Notes: a model not told the origin generated them from the letters alone. Numbered from the stretch's first letter, positions 7,715-17,445 are shown. The stretch: DNA of 64,000 nt from Thiodiazotropha sp040506775 (GCA_040506775.1 JBEVWC010000018.1:62001-126000), one strand, 5' to 3'. Made by a program: numbers and translations.

Positions 7715-10700
7715 TCAGTAAACGGACTCACTTTCGGCAGGGGATAAGTCGATCTCGGCAAGATTGACATCGGGATTGGCAAGATCATTGACCAGAAGTC
7801 CCCGGTAGCTGATGGAATAGATGTAGCTGTTCATTGCGTCGTCGGTGACGAAGAAGCTTCTACGGATGCCCTCGGGAACGTAATTGTACGATTCGTTATT
7901 ATTTTCATAAAAGATATCATGGTCGATTGAGGCATAGGGTTGTATGCCTTCCTCAAGGGTGATTTTAAACAGTTTCAGCCCGATGAACAGATCGTCGTAT
8001 CCGTAAACGGGATCGTAATTGAAGTTGTTCACGGATTGCACCGGGATGGCCAGTAGCTTCTCCCGCTCGAACCAGGTAAAGGCATGATGATCATATCCGG
8101 CTCCGCTGTTTCTGCCGTACCCGAGTAGATGATTTGCGATCAGACTTGGATGTGAGAGGTCGTTGATATCGTACAGGCTGATTTTGGCGCCGTTGGATTC
8201 TCTGCCGATTGTCAGCAGTTGTCTGCCTTCGATTGGATGCAGATAAGTGGATAACCCCGGCACCTCCAGTTCCCCCGCAACTTTGGGATGCTGTGAATCA
8301 GCGAGGTCCAGGGTAATTAACGGATCCTCCTGGCCAAAGGTCACTATGAAAGCCTGCTCGTTGACAAAGCGTACCGCGTGGAGGCCTTCTCTCTCATGGC
8401 CCAGGTTCTCAAGCTGGGCGCGTTGAGCAAGCTGATCGTCAGATTGAGACAGTACATAGAGACGGTTGTTGGTCTCTCCGCTCCACCAATTCTCCTCGGT
8501 GGTGACCAGGCGAAGCGTGTCCTGATATTCATCCATCGCGAAATGATTGATCACATGCCCCTTGACGCGCCCACTGGCAAGATACTGGGGGGAGGGCAGT
8601 AAGCTGAACTTGTGCACAGTGGTGGTGGCGATCGGATCGGACTCCCCGGCCCATACCGGTTCCCAGTACCAGAAAGGGTCTTCAACGCTGGCAATATAGA
8701 GGTTTTCCCGATTGGCATACACGGTGCCGGAATTGCCAAGAAGCGTCTGGCTGGTGATCTCTGAGAGCGGATTTTCCAGATCGAATCCCAGAATGCTGAC
8801 CGTACCGGTGCCATCCGCTATTTCGGGTCGATAGGTCGATTCGCAACCGCAGATCGGCGAGGTGACGACTTGATTGCTGTCCCGTGGGGTGGTGTTGTCC
8901 GCCAGGACCGGTACCAGCTGAGAGAGTTCAGCAGTGTCCAGGTCAATGTCCGATGGGTAGAAGTTTATTTTCGAACGTACGACCAGGTACACATGCTGAT
9001 CGATTCTTCGGGCAGCCACATAGCGGGACTCGAACACGGTTTTTCGCACTACGATGGGATGAGCAGGGTCGGTGATGCGTACCAGGGTGACCTGGGTCAT
9101 CGTACTGAGTCGGGGGACGTATCCCGTGCCGAGACGCTCATTGTAGTTGGGCGCTTCCCAGTCGAGCTGGCTGACGATCCAGACCATATCGTCATAGACG
9201 AACAAGGCGTAGGGGGAGCCGTCGATTGTGGTTCTGGATATTGTCGTGCTCTGATCCGCGGGCCAGGTTTTCAATATGACGAGGACTCCGCCAGAGAGCA
9301 GATAGGTGAAATTTCCGTTGGTCTTTATGAAATCGGCTTCGTCTACCCCGGCGACCTGGTTATTGGTCTCGGTAACATCATTGATTTCGGGTTCGGGTTT
9401 GTTTTGATCAAGTTCACTTGTGGGTGGCTGCGGCAGCGGTGCGCTGCTGAAATCGTCGGAGCCGGGCCAGTAAGGGCGCGAGAAATTATAAAGTTCAATC
9501 TCTTTGAGACGGGTCTCGATAAGGAAGGACTTGAGATCATCGCAATTATTGAAGGGGCTCAGGGCCGCATTGTTGTAAAGCAGTACATGGTCCCGGCCCG
9601 TTGTCAGGTGGGATTGCGCCAGGTTGATCTGCGCGGAATCGAGGTTGTTGACCAACACTCCCCGGTCGCTGAATGAGAAGATATAGCGGTTATTTTCGTC
9701 ATCGACGCGTATGAAGCTGTTGCTCACGGGTGACGGATAGAGCCAGTCACCGCTGACCGGATCCTGATAGAACACATCGTGATCGATCTCGGCGAAGGAT
9801 TGAATTTCCCCTTCCGGGGTGACTTTATACAGCTCCAGGCCGTTGAAAATATCATCGGCGTTGTAATCTGGGTTCGATGTCTGACTGTTCCACTGAGTGA
9901 TCGGAATCGCCAGTGTCTGCTCATTCTCAAACCAGTCAAAGGACGGGTAGTTGTAAAGTGCCTGGGTATATCTTCCGTTATCGATCGAGTGAGCGGATAA
10001 CAGTACCGGTTCCTTAAGATCACTGACGTCGAACAGGCTGATGGTTATGCTAAGACTTTCGGAGTCCTGATCCAGGCTGAGCAGTCGGTCACCCTGAGTG
10101 GGTTGGAGATAGGCGGAAAGACCGGTTGCCGCCAATTCCCCCGCAATCGACGGGTTGTCCGGATCGCTCAGATCCAGGGTGATCAAGGAGGCGTTTTGAT
10201 TCACCGTAGCCAGGTACCCGCGTGTCTCACTGAGGCGTACCGCATATGGGGTATCCCCGGTCTGGCCGAGTCCCTCCAGCCGGGCGCGCTCATCGAGACG
10301 TTCCTGGGTTTGTTCCAGAATATAGAGCGTGCTCTCTGGATGCGAGTCACTCGCTCTTGAACGCTCGAGGGTCACCAGTCGCAGTGAATCCTGGTATTCA
10401 TCCATGGCGAATGGGTTGAGCAGATGGCCGTTTACTCTACCTGAGGCAAGGTATTGAGGAGCGGTATCAAGGCTGAATTTGTGCAGGGTGGTGGAGGCCT
10501 GGGATGTTTCACTGCCTTGCATTACCGGCAACCAAATCCAATTCGGATCCTCCATGCTCGCCACGTACAGATGCTTCTGATTGAAGAGAACGGTACTGCT
10601 GTTGCCTAACAGGGTTTGGCTGGACGGTTCGGCGAGCGGATCGTCTAGGTCGAAACCGAGAATGGTCAAGGTTCCCGTGCCATCCGGGGTATCCGGTTGA

Positions 10701-11734
10701 TAGACGGATTCACAGGTGCTGATGACCGAGGTGGGCAATGCGACGGTGTGTGCGTCTGGATTTGTGTTATCCATCATGACCGGCAGATAGGTCTTGGGGT
10801 CAGGATTGTCTGAGGTCAGGGTTGTGGCCTGCAGATCCAGATGTGCATTGAGGGCCAGATAGACGCGCTGTTCATCCTTATGCGCATCTACATAATGTGC
10901 TTCGAACAGGGTGTCCCGAATCACACTCGGTTGGCTGGGGTTTGAGGTTTGAAGCCATGTGACCTTCACGAGGGCATCGGTTCTTGGCTCGGTGCTTTGA
11001 CCTAAGCGCGCATCGAACCCTTCGCTATTCTCCGGTGAAAGTTCGCTGACGATCCAGACGACATCATTTCCTGGGAAGAGTGCCCGGGGTGTGCCTTCGA
11101 TCGGTGTACTTGAAAGTTCCTGTGTCTGATCCGCCGGCCAGGTCTGAATGATTGTGAAATGGCCATCGCTCAGTTGGTAGGTGTAGTCGCCATGGGTAAT
11201 GTTGATAACTTCATCCTGCGAATCGGCGATCGGTTTGTATATACCTGTTGTCTTGTTGATCGTAGGCAGATTCAGGTCATGGCTGGCCGGGGCATCGGTG
11301 CTGTCCGATAGGTCCGTCGGCAAGTCCTGAACATAGTCAATGAGTGCGTTTTGTGTTTCCTGGGTATTGAGTAGATAGGTCCTGAGACCTTCACAACTGT
11401 CAAATCGTGTCAGTTGCGCGACAGACGGATTCGCCTGATCCGATTGGTCCGTGGGCTGATCGCTGACGGTCGAATCCCCATTGCCGGATGAGTTGCAGGC
11501 GCTGAGAAGGAAAAGCAGAACTGTCAGGATGATCGTGAGGCCGAGGCCATTCTTACCGGCGAAGGCTGTGAGTTTCGACCGAGAATGGATGCCAGCATGT
11601 GTTTCCGTGCCGGAAGGAAGGCTTTCCGAGGTGTGTGCAATGCAATCTGACGGTTGCGAATGTCGCTCAGGCTGATCGAAACGGTTTAGCGGCCTGGTGT
11701 TGGAAATCCGTTGCGAGGCCATGAGTCCATTCAT
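7715..11734 (-). CDS. Large lipoprotein with two tandem beta-propeller (PF09826-type) domains
   Basis: This 1339-residue exported protein consists of two homologous halves, about residues 108-715 and 725-1335. Each half has the order Cys-x-x-L near its start, TWPADQ, VWIVS, DGTGT(L/V)(T/S)ILGFDL, SQTLLGNS, VHKFSL/LHKFSL, YLASGRV, FAMDEYQD, RLVT and IDHD(V/I)FY. The second half carries the family hallmark NNQVAGVDEADFIKTNG; in the first half this stretch is degenerate. A hydrophobic segment ends in LLSAC, giving a lipidated Cys80. The stretch of about 63 residues before it is unusually long, and no later start codon is available. Its start is 36 bases after the HlyD gene on the same strand, so it may belong to that operon. 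Function is unknown. Confidence 0.85.
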   Translation of the reverse strand: MNGLMASQRISNTRPLNRFDQPERHSQPSDCIAHTSESLPSGTETHAGIHSRSKLTAFAGKNGLGLTIILTVLLFLLSACNSSGNGDSTVSDQPTDQSDQANPSVAQLTRFDSCEGLRTYLLNTQETQNALIDYVQDLPTDLSDSTDAPASHDLNLPTINKTTGIYKPIADSQDEVINITHGDYTYQLSDGHFTIIQTWPADQTQELSSTPIEGTPRALFPGNDVVWIVSELSPENSEGFDARLGQSTEPRTDALVKVTWLQTSNPSQPSVIRDTLFEAHYVDAHKDEQRVYLALNAHLDLQATTLTSDNPDPKTYLPVMMDNTNPDAHTVALPTSVISTCESVYQPDTPDGTGTLTILGFDLDDPLAEPSSQTLLGNSSTVLFNQKHLYVASMEDPNWIWLPVMQGSETSQASTTLHKFSLDTAPQYLASGRVNGHLLNPFAMDEYQDSLRLVTLERSRASDSHPESTLYILEQTQERLDERARLEGLGQTGDTPYAVRLSETRGYLATVNQNASLITLDLSDPDNPSIAGELAATGLSAYLQPTQGDRLLSLDQDSESLSITISLFDVSDLKEPVLLSAHSIDNGRYTQALYNYPSFDWFENEQTLAIPITQWNSQTSNPDYNADDIFNGLELYKVTPEGEIQSFAEIDHDVFYQDPVSGDWLYPSPVSNSFIRVDDENNRYIFSFSDRGVLVNNLDSAQINLAQSHLTTGRDHVLLYNNAALSPFNNCDDLKSFLIETRLKEIELYNFSRPYWPGSDDFSSAPLPQPPTSELDQNKPEPEINDVTETNNQVAGVDEADFIKTNGNFTYLLSGGVLVILKTWPADQSTTISRTTIDGSPYALFVYDDMVWIVSQLDWEAPNYNERLGTGYVPRLSTMTQVTLVRITDPAHPIVVRKTVFESRYVAARRIDQHVYLVVRSKINFYPSDIDLDTAELSQLVPVLADNTTPRDSNQVVTSPICGCESTYRPEIADGTGTVSILGFDLENPLSEITSQTLLGNSGTVYANRENLYIASVEDPFWYWEPVWAGESDPIATTTVHKFSLLPSPQYLASGRVKGHVINHFAMDEYQDTLRLVTTEENWWSGETNNRLYVLSQSDDQLAQRAQLENLGHEREGLHAVRFVNEQAFIVTFGQEDPLITLDLADSQHPKVAGELEVPGLSTYLHPIEGRQLLTIGRESNGAKISLYDINDLSHPSLIANHLLGYGRNSGAGYDHHAFTWFEREKLLAIPVQSVNNFNYDPVYGYDDLFIGLKLFKITLEEGIQPYASIDHDIFYENNNESYNYVPEGIRRSFFVTDDAMNSYIYSISYRGLLVNDLANPDVNLAEIDLSPAESESVY

Positions 11735-11770
11735 TTTTTAATCCAATGTTCTTGATGGAAAGTGAGTCCA

Positions 11771-12982
11771 TTACCGGTTTCTGTCCTCTATTAGAACACC
11801 ATCTGTAATCTGTTCGCCAGGGTGAATGACCACACGCTCCTGGGCGGCCACACCTTCGAGAACCTCCGCCTCCAGGCCGGTGCGTCGACCGATCTTTATG
11901 CGTCGCAACGATGCCTTGCCGTCCTCTTCGACGAACACCGCCCAGTCGTTGCCTTCCCGGAACAGGGCGGTGAGGGGCAGGGTAAGGACCGACTCACCCT
12001 GCCACAGGATGATGCGCAGTTCCACCTGATAGCCATGGGCGATGCGTGACCAGGACTCCCGGGGCGAGGTGAAATCGACGATCACATTGACCCGCTGTTC
12101 CTCGATGCCCAGGGCCGAGACCTTGGTGAAACCGAAGGGTTCCACCCGCCGCACCACACCCTCCAGGGTTTCATCGCCGCCCCAGTTTTCGATCAGCACC
12201 TTCTGTCCCGGTCGCACCTTTACCGCATCGGAGGAGAGCAGATCGGAGACGATTTCGAGATCCGCCGGGTTACCGATCTCCAGCAGCGGCTCTCCGGCGC
12301 TGACCACCCCGGCGCTCTTGTGCACGATCTTGAGGATCTGTCCGTCGATGGGCGCACGGATCGGAACGCACTGGCAATCATCACTCGGGTCTCTGGGTGC
12401 GGTGGGAGAGATCAACTGGGCCTTGGCCCGAGTCAGCTCCGCCTGGCGCGCCTGACGGTTGGCGCGGGCGGTGTCCAGGGCTGCGAGGCGGGTTTCGTAG
12501 GTCAGTTCCGCGGACTCCAGCTCCCGGGCCGAGATCATCGCGTCCTGGCGCAGTTTGCGCGAGCGCTGCAGTTCCTTGAGGGCGAATTCGAGCTCCACCT
12601 GGGCCTCCTTGACCGAGGCCTCCGCCAGCACCCGGTTGGCTTCCGCCGCCTGAATGTCCGCCCGGGCCTGGGCCTCGCTGCGCGGATCCAGCAGGGTGGG
12701 ATCGATGGGCTCGATCTCCGCCAGCAGGGTCTGTTCAGCCTGCACCGCGTCACCCACCTCGGCGTCGATGCGCAGGGCGCGGCCGCTGATCGGTGCGGAC
12801 AGCACGAAGATATCCCGTACCCGGGTCTCGCCCTCCTCGTCGACGGTGACCGTCAGAGCGCCCGGCGCCAGGGTGACCAGGTCCACGGGCACCGCGCGGG
12901 GGCGGAAGGCCCACACCAGGCTGCCGAGCAGCAGGGTGCCGAGAATCGTCCAGATCAGAATGCGTTTTGCGTGTGCGCTCAT
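11771..12982 (-). CDS. HlyD/MacA-type periplasmic adaptor of an ABC exporter
   Basis: Membrane-fusion subunit expected to link the inner-membrane ABC exporter to an outer-membrane channel. The 403-residue protein has one N-terminal transmembrane helix (about 8-26) and a split lipoyl domain (LSAPISGRALRIDAEVGD and IRAPIDGQILKIVHKSAG). A long alpha-helical hairpin lies between the halves (about 95-195), followed by beta-barrel and membrane-proximal parts. Two Cys lie in the loop DDCQCVPI before the second lipoyl half. It starts 5 bases after the permease stop, so the two are one operon. The substrate cannot be read from sequence. Confidence 0.92.
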   Translation of the reverse strand: MSAHAKRILIWTILGTLLLGSLVWAFRPRAVPVDLVTLAPGALTVTVDEEGETRVRDIFVLSAPISGRALRIDAEVGDAVQAEQTLLAEIEPIDPTLLDPRSEAQARADIQAAEANRVLAEASVKEAQVELEFALKELQRSRKLRQDAMISARELESAELTYETRLAALDTARANRQARQAELTRAKAQLISPTAPRDPSDDCQCVPIRAPIDGQILKIVHKSAGVVSAGEPLLEIGNPADLEIVSDLLSSDAVKVRPGQKVLIENWGGDETLEGVVRRVEPFGFTKVSALGIEEQRVNVIVDFTSPRESWSRIAHGYQVELRIILWQGESVLTLPLTALFREGNDWAVFVEEDGKASLRRIKIGRRTGLEAEVLEGVAAQERVVIHPGEQITDGVLIEDRNR

Positions 12983-12987
12983 GGGAA

Positions 12988-15351
12988 TTACTCACGTGTC
13001 TTGAGGACGGCTATCAGGTCCAGGTGATCGAGCCGGCGCCGCACCATGGCGGCGGAGAATGCGGTTGCCCCGAGGGTGACCAGCACCGCGGTGGCGTCCG
13101 TGGCCGCCTTGATCACCAGCGGGATGCGGTAGAGTTCGGAGTCCATCGCCTGGGTCATCAGCCAGCCCAGGGCGTGGCCGACAAAACAGCCCAGAGGCAA
13201 CCCGACCAGGATCAGCAGCGCCGCCTCACCCAGCAGGATGTAGGAGATCTCGCCGCGGTGAAACCCGAGCACCCTCAGGGTGGCCAGCTCCCGGCCGCGT
13301 TCGGAGAGGGCGATGCGGGTGCTGTTGTAAACCACGCCGAATCCCAGGGCGCAGGCGAAGGCGGCAAAGAACGAGACATAGATCATCAGGGTTTCCGCCA
13401 TGGTGTCATGAAACTCCCGCACCGCAGCGTCCTTGAGGGTGATGGCTGAGACCTTGGGCAGGTCCTTGAGACGCTGATAGAGACGGGTCAGTTCATGTTC
13501 GTCCACCAAAAGGTTCACCACTTCGACGCTGGGCCGCTCCCCCATCATCCGGTCGAAGGCGCGAATGTTCAGGTAGGCGGGCATCGCCATGTAGGTCTCG
13601 AAGGTGTCGACCACCGGGATCCGGCGGCGGGGCTGGCGGCCCTCGCGGATCGCCACCCACACCGAATCACCGATTTTCACCTGGAGCTTCTTCGCCAGTT
13701 CCGTGGCCAGCACCAGACCATCCGGGGGCAGGTCCACCACCCGGCCGCCGGCATCGTAGACCCGTTGCAGACGGGCCCCGGCGGCCAGACCCTCCACCGA
13801 GCCCCGATGGGTTCTCGGTCCGGCGCTCAGATCTGCGCTCTTGATGCGCATCGGCTCCGCCGCGATGACCCCGGGCAGGCGCAGGAACTCCTCCAGCACG
13901 GTGTCAGGTTGGGTCTCCACCAGGCCGACCATCATGTCCTGGCGCTGGGCGTCGTTGAAGTAGACCTGGACGATCTTTTCGATCGCGTCGATCCATTGCA
14001 AAGCCATCACCATGACCGCAACCGAAAGGGCGATGCCGATGCTGGTCATCAGTGCGCGCAGCGGGGAGCGGATCACCTGGCGCAGGATGATCCGGGTGGG
14101 CTGGTCGAGCCAGTGGGCGATGCGGCTGTGGGAGAGCCGGGTACGCCGGTACAGCGGGGGCGGTGGCGGGGTCATCGCCTCAGCCGGGGGCAGTCGGGCG
14201 GCCCGCCGCACCGATCCCAGACTGCCGCTCAGGGCGGCGGCCAGGCTTACCAGGGCGCCGAGGGCGAACACCCCGGGATGGGGACGGAAGATGAGCAACG
14301 GAAAACGGAAGAACTCGGCATACATCTCGGTGTTGATGCGTCCCAGCCAGGCCCCCAGCAGCCACCCCAGGAGAATCCCCACCAGGGTCATCGCGATCAC
14401 CAGCTTGGTGTAGTGCCAGGCCACCTGCAGGTTGCTGTAACCGAACGCCTTCATCAGGCCGATCTCGCTGCGGTCGGTGGCGATCAGGCGGCTCAGCACC
14501 ATGTTGCTGAGGAATGCGGCGACCGCAAGGAAGATGGTCGGCAGCAGGCTGGACATGGTTTTCAGCTGCTCGATCTCGTTCATCAGGAACCAGTTGGAGA
14601 TCTGATCCGCACGGGCGATCGCACCGTGACTGCCGTAGCGTTCCAGGAGGCGGTCGAGGCGGTCGATGACCCCCTGCGGATCGGTGCCGTGCAGCAGCCC
14701 CAGGCTGACCGAGTTGAACGCCCCGTCCAGGTCGAAGGCCGCCGCCAGGGCCTCCCGGCCCAGCCACATGATCCCGTATCGCTGGTTGTCGGGCATCAGC
14801 GCACCGGGACCGATGGCGTAGACAAATTCCGGAGAGAGGGCGATGCCGACCACCCTGAGGGTGCGCTGATGGCCGTTCATCAGGGCCTTGAGCCGATCCC
14901 CGGGTTGCAGGTGGTGGGCCTCGGCGAAGGGTTCGTTGAGCACCACCTCGTCCGGGTGTCCCAGGGCGACCCGGCGGCCGCTGCGCATCACCAGGCGATT
15001 GAGTCGGGATTCACCGGACTCGGGGATGGAGACCAGCTGGCCCATCACCGGTTCGTCGAATCCCTCGATCGAAAGGGTGGCCATCTGCTGGATCCGGTCA
15101 TCCACCGAGCGTACCCCGGGAATCGCCCGGATCCGTTCGACCAGGCGCTGGGGAGCCCTTTTCACATTCGCGAACACATCGCCGAAGCGTTGCCGCTCGT
15201 AATAGGCGGCGGTGGTGTCCTGCAGCGCCTGCAGGGCCGACAGGGACATCACCAGCACCGCCACACCCGAGGCGATGACCACCGCGATGGCGAGTACCTG
15301 TCCGCGCAGTTTCCACAGGTTGCGCAGCAGTTTGCGGTCCAGGGTGCGCAT
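12988..15351 (-). CDS. FtsX/MacB-type ABC transporter permease
   Basis: Permease of 787 residues with an N-terminal helix (about 18-38), a large periplasmic domain, a first FtsX-like membrane block near 260-370 and a helix near 425-450. A second periplasmic domain and a last FtsX block (about 675-770) follow. This two-block layout is that of large DUF214/LolCE-like exporters rather than the shorter MacB. Start and upstream ATPase stop share one base (TAATG), so translation is likely coupled. With the HlyD adaptor and no outer-membrane protein nearby, a general TolC-like channel is probably borrowed. Confidence 0.93.
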   Translation of the reverse strand: MRTLDRKLLRNLWKLRGQVLAIAVVIASGVAVLVMSLSALQALQDTTAAYYERQRFGDVFANVKRAPQRLVERIRAIPGVRSVDDRIQQMATLSIEGFDEPVMGQLVSIPESGESRLNRLVMRSGRRVALGHPDEVVLNEPFAEAHHLQPGDRLKALMNGHQRTLRVVGIALSPEFVYAIGPGALMPDNQRYGIMWLGREALAAAFDLDGAFNSVSLGLLHGTDPQGVIDRLDRLLERYGSHGAIARADQISNWFLMNEIEQLKTMSSLLPTIFLAVAAFLSNMVLSRLIATDRSEIGLMKAFGYSNLQVAWHYTKLVIAMTLVGILLGWLLGAWLGRINTEMYAEFFRFPLLIFRPHPGVFALGALVSLAAALSGSLGSVRRAARLPPAEAMTPPPPPLYRRTRLSHSRIAHWLDQPTRIILRQVIRSPLRALMTSIGIALSVAVMVMALQWIDAIEKIVQVYFNDAQRQDMMVGLVETQPDTVLEEFLRLPGVIAAEPMRIKSADLSAGPRTHRGSVEGLAAGARLQRVYDAGGRVVDLPPDGLVLATELAKKLQVKIGDSVWVAIREGRQPRRRIPVVDTFETYMAMPAYLNIRAFDRMMGERPSVEVVNLLVDEHELTRLYQRLKDLPKVSAITLKDAAVREFHDTMAETLMIYVSFFAAFACALGFGVVYNSTRIALSERGRELATLRVLGFHRGEISYILLGEAALLILVGLPLGCFVGHALGWLMTQAMDSELYRIPLVIKAATDATAVLVTLGATAFSAAMVRRRLDHLDLIAVLKTRE

Positions 15352-16079
15352 TACCAGCTCAGCTCGGCGGCAGATTGCCGCTGCGGGTTGGTTTCGCTCT
15401 GGATCACCCGGCCGTCGCCGAAATGCAGTACCCGGTCGGCCATCCCGCCGATCACCGTGTTGTGGGTGATGACCGCGGTGGTGGTGCCCATCTCCCGGTT
15501 GACCCGCTCGATCGCCTCCAGCACCAGAATGCCGGTGCGGCTGTCCAGGGCGCCTGTGGGTTCGTCACACAGCAGTACGTCCGGGCGCTTGGCGATGGCC
15601 CGGGCGATGGCGACCCGCTGCTGCTCGCCCCCGGAGAGTTGAGCCGGGAAGTGGTGCAGCCGTTCCTTCAGACCCACCAGAGCCAGGGCGTCCGCAGGAT
15701 CCATGGGGCGGGAGGAGATCTCGGTGACCAGGGCCACGTTTTCCAGGGCGGTAAGGCTGGGGATCAGGTTATAGAACTGGAACACGAAACCGACATGGTC
15801 GCGGCGGTAGCGGGTCAGGGTGGTCTCGTTGCCGGCGGTGATCTCCAGGTCGCGGAACCGTACCCGCCCGCTGCTCGGTGTGTCCAGTCCGCCGAGGATG
15901 TTCAGCAGGGTTGATTTTCCGCTCCCGGAGGGGCCGAGCAGGACCACCAGCTCCCGTTCGTACAGACCGATGTCGACACCGCGCAGAGCGGGGACCTCCA
16001 CGCTTCCGGTGTGGTAGATCTTGGTCAGTGATTCACCCTGCAGGGTGATCGCTGCGGTTTTGTCGGATTCTGGGGTCAC
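15351..16079 (-). CDS. ABC transporter ATP-binding protein (MacB/LolD type)
   Basis: Nucleotide-binding subunit of the exporter encoded by the next two genes. The 242-residue protein has Walker A GPSGSGKS (49-56), the signature LSGGEQQRVAIARA, Walker B LLCDEPTGALD and the H-loop AVITHN. It falls in the MacB/LolD/FtsE group that works with FtsX-like permeases. It starts with GTG at 16079, with GGAG a few bases upstream. It is the first gene of the minus-strand unit; palindromic repeats lie just upstream. Confidence 0.95.
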   Translation of the reverse strand: MTPESDKTAAITLQGESLTKIYHTGSVEVPALRGVDIGLYERELVVLLGPSGSGKSTLLNILGGLDTPSSGRVRFRDLEITAGNETTLTRYRRDHVGFVFQFYNLIPSLTALENVALVTEISSRPMDPADALALVGLKERLHHFPAQLSGGEQQRVAIARAIAKRPDVLLCDEPTGALDSRTGILVLEAIERVNREMGTTTAVITHNTVIGGMADRVLHFGDGRVIQSETNPQRQSAAELSW

Positions 16080-16158
16080 GGCTTACTCCATTCCCCTTTC
16101 AGTATAGCGTCCCGGGTTTATGAGTCGTAACGAGGCTACAAACCGATACACAGCCATC

Positions 16159-16425
16159 GTAGCCCGGGTGAAGCAGCGCGTAACCCGGGAGGTGTGGCAC
16201 ACACTAGAACACAGGCATGCTAAGTCGCGTGGCGGTGGCATGTTGGTCTGGTTTCCCGGGTTCCGCTGTCACCATGGCAGTGATGCATCCACCGACTCGT
16301 AGCCCGGGTGAAGCAACGCGTAACCCGGGGGGTGTGGCACACACTTGAACACAGGCATGCGAAGTCGTGTGGCGGTGGCATGTTGGTCTGGTTTCCCGGG
16401 TTCCGCTGCGCTGCACCCGGGCTAC
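16159..16425. repeat. Two tandem copies of a ~130-base palindromic intergenic element (CCCGGGTGAAGC type)
   Basis: Copies begin at 16159 and 16299 with GTAGCCCGGGTGAAGC and share their interior, including GGTGTGGCACACAC and GGCGGTGGCATGTTGGTCTG. The second copy ends at 16425 with CACCCGGGCTAC, the reverse complement of its start. In the first copy this right end is replaced by an unrelated stretch. Each copy also contains the inner pair AACCCGGG ... CCCGGGTT. The whole gap (16080-16438) between the ABC and hemerythrin genes is essentially this repeat. Short frames inside are not genes. Confidence 0.85.
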
Positions 16426-16438
16426 GGAGTCCGGTTGA

Positions 16439-16909
16439 TTAAGACTGTGCCTGGTTGAGGGATCGCAGGCTGGATTCCAGGGCTTCCTGGGATTGGGTGC
16501 TGAGATACTCCGCAAACACCTTGTCGCTACTGATCACATGGTTGATCAGCCAGTGCTTGAGCGCGGTCAAGGTATCCATATTGAACGGTTTGCGGTTTGC
16601 CTCATGATCTCGGATACACACCTGCAGCTCTGCCAGCAGAAAGCGATGCTCGCGGCGATGCGCCAGCAGTTGCGGATACTCGTGGGTGCGCATCAGATAC
16701 TCCTCGATCTTGAAATGGGTGCGCACCTGATCAGACAGGGTGTAGAGATGTCGGATTATCCGCTCCCCGTCGCCGGATGGATGGTCCAGATCATATACAA
16801 ACGCCTTATGCAGGGCATTGATGGAGCAGACGATCTGATGGTGTTGCTTATCCAGGCAGTCAAGATCGAGCTGCCAGTCATCAAGCCAGTGGAAAAACGG
16901 CTTATTCAC
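16439..16909 (-). CDS. Bacteriohemerythrin
   Basis: Single-domain di-iron oxygen-binding protein of 156 residues. All seven iron ligands are present with the family spacing: H23, H65, E69, H84, H88, H124 and D129. Such proteins store or deliver O2, or sense it, in microaerophilic and aerobic bacteria. There is no fused chemoreceptor or cyclase domain and no signal peptide, so it is cytoplasmic. It stands alone, between repeats and a gap with an AT-rich island near 17040-17110 that may carry its promoter. Confidence 0.93.
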   Translation of the reverse strand: MNKPFFHWLDDWQLDLDCLDKQHHQIVCSINALHKAFVYDLDHPSGDGERIIRHLYTLSDQVRTHFKIEEYLMRTHEYPQLLAHRREHRFLLAELQVCIRDHEANRKPFNMDTLTALKHWLINHVISSDKVFAEYLSTQSQEALESSLRSLNQAQS

Positions 16910-17445
16910 GGTGATCGCCTGTCCATATGCTGCGTTGTTGATCGGTCATGATCCGGCTGGAGGATAGAATTTGTGCACTGAACAGACGTCTGGAAATCGA
17001 CTGAACAGCGCGGGACAAATACCGGATGAATCGCTGGGAATCAATGATAACTTATTGAATATAGTTTAAATAATAGGTGGATATTTAATTTACAGGTAGT
17101 TTAATCGGATTCGAAAAAAAAGCTACGACAGGTTTCCCGGGGGCTGACCGCTCGTGCCCGATCGGCACTGATCGTCAAACAAGCAGTCCGGCAAGACGTA
17201 CACACCTTCGTAGGAGTGATGTCTGGCTTTTCGATGTGTCTTGAGGGAGGTTGGGGCGACTCGAAAAGACGATGAGTGACAGGGTGTATCGCCGTCTCAG
17301 TCGTTACCCAAAGAGCGGACACTGGATCAGCGCAACAACATGATCGTTTGATCAACAATCCGGCTGTATGGGGATGTTTTTGCCTTGCCGGACACCATCA
17401 AAGTCCCGGTCGAGTCGTACGTACTGGTGTGAACGGGTGCCGGGT
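16910..17445. promoter_or_regulatory. 536-base gap with an AT-rich island
   Basis: No gene is supported. A markedly AT-rich stretch lies at about 17040-17110, with an 18-base imperfect palindrome TCAATGATAACTTATTGA at 17041-17058. It is upstream of the hemerythrin gene on the minus strand and is the likely promoter area. A 85-codon frame on the minus strand (17101-17358) has two Cys pairs but codon use unlike its neighbours and no recognised family. Confidence 0.35.

Noticed and set aside
13495..15642. A 715-codon plus-strand frame opposite the ABC permease
   Set aside because: Low-complexity His/Gln/Gly-rich translation typical of the antisense of a GC-rich gene; the permease on the other strand has clear domains.
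17101..17358. 85-codon minus-strand frame with two Cys pairs
   Set aside because: No ribosome site and codon use unlike neighbours; no resemblance to a zinc-ribbon family on reading.
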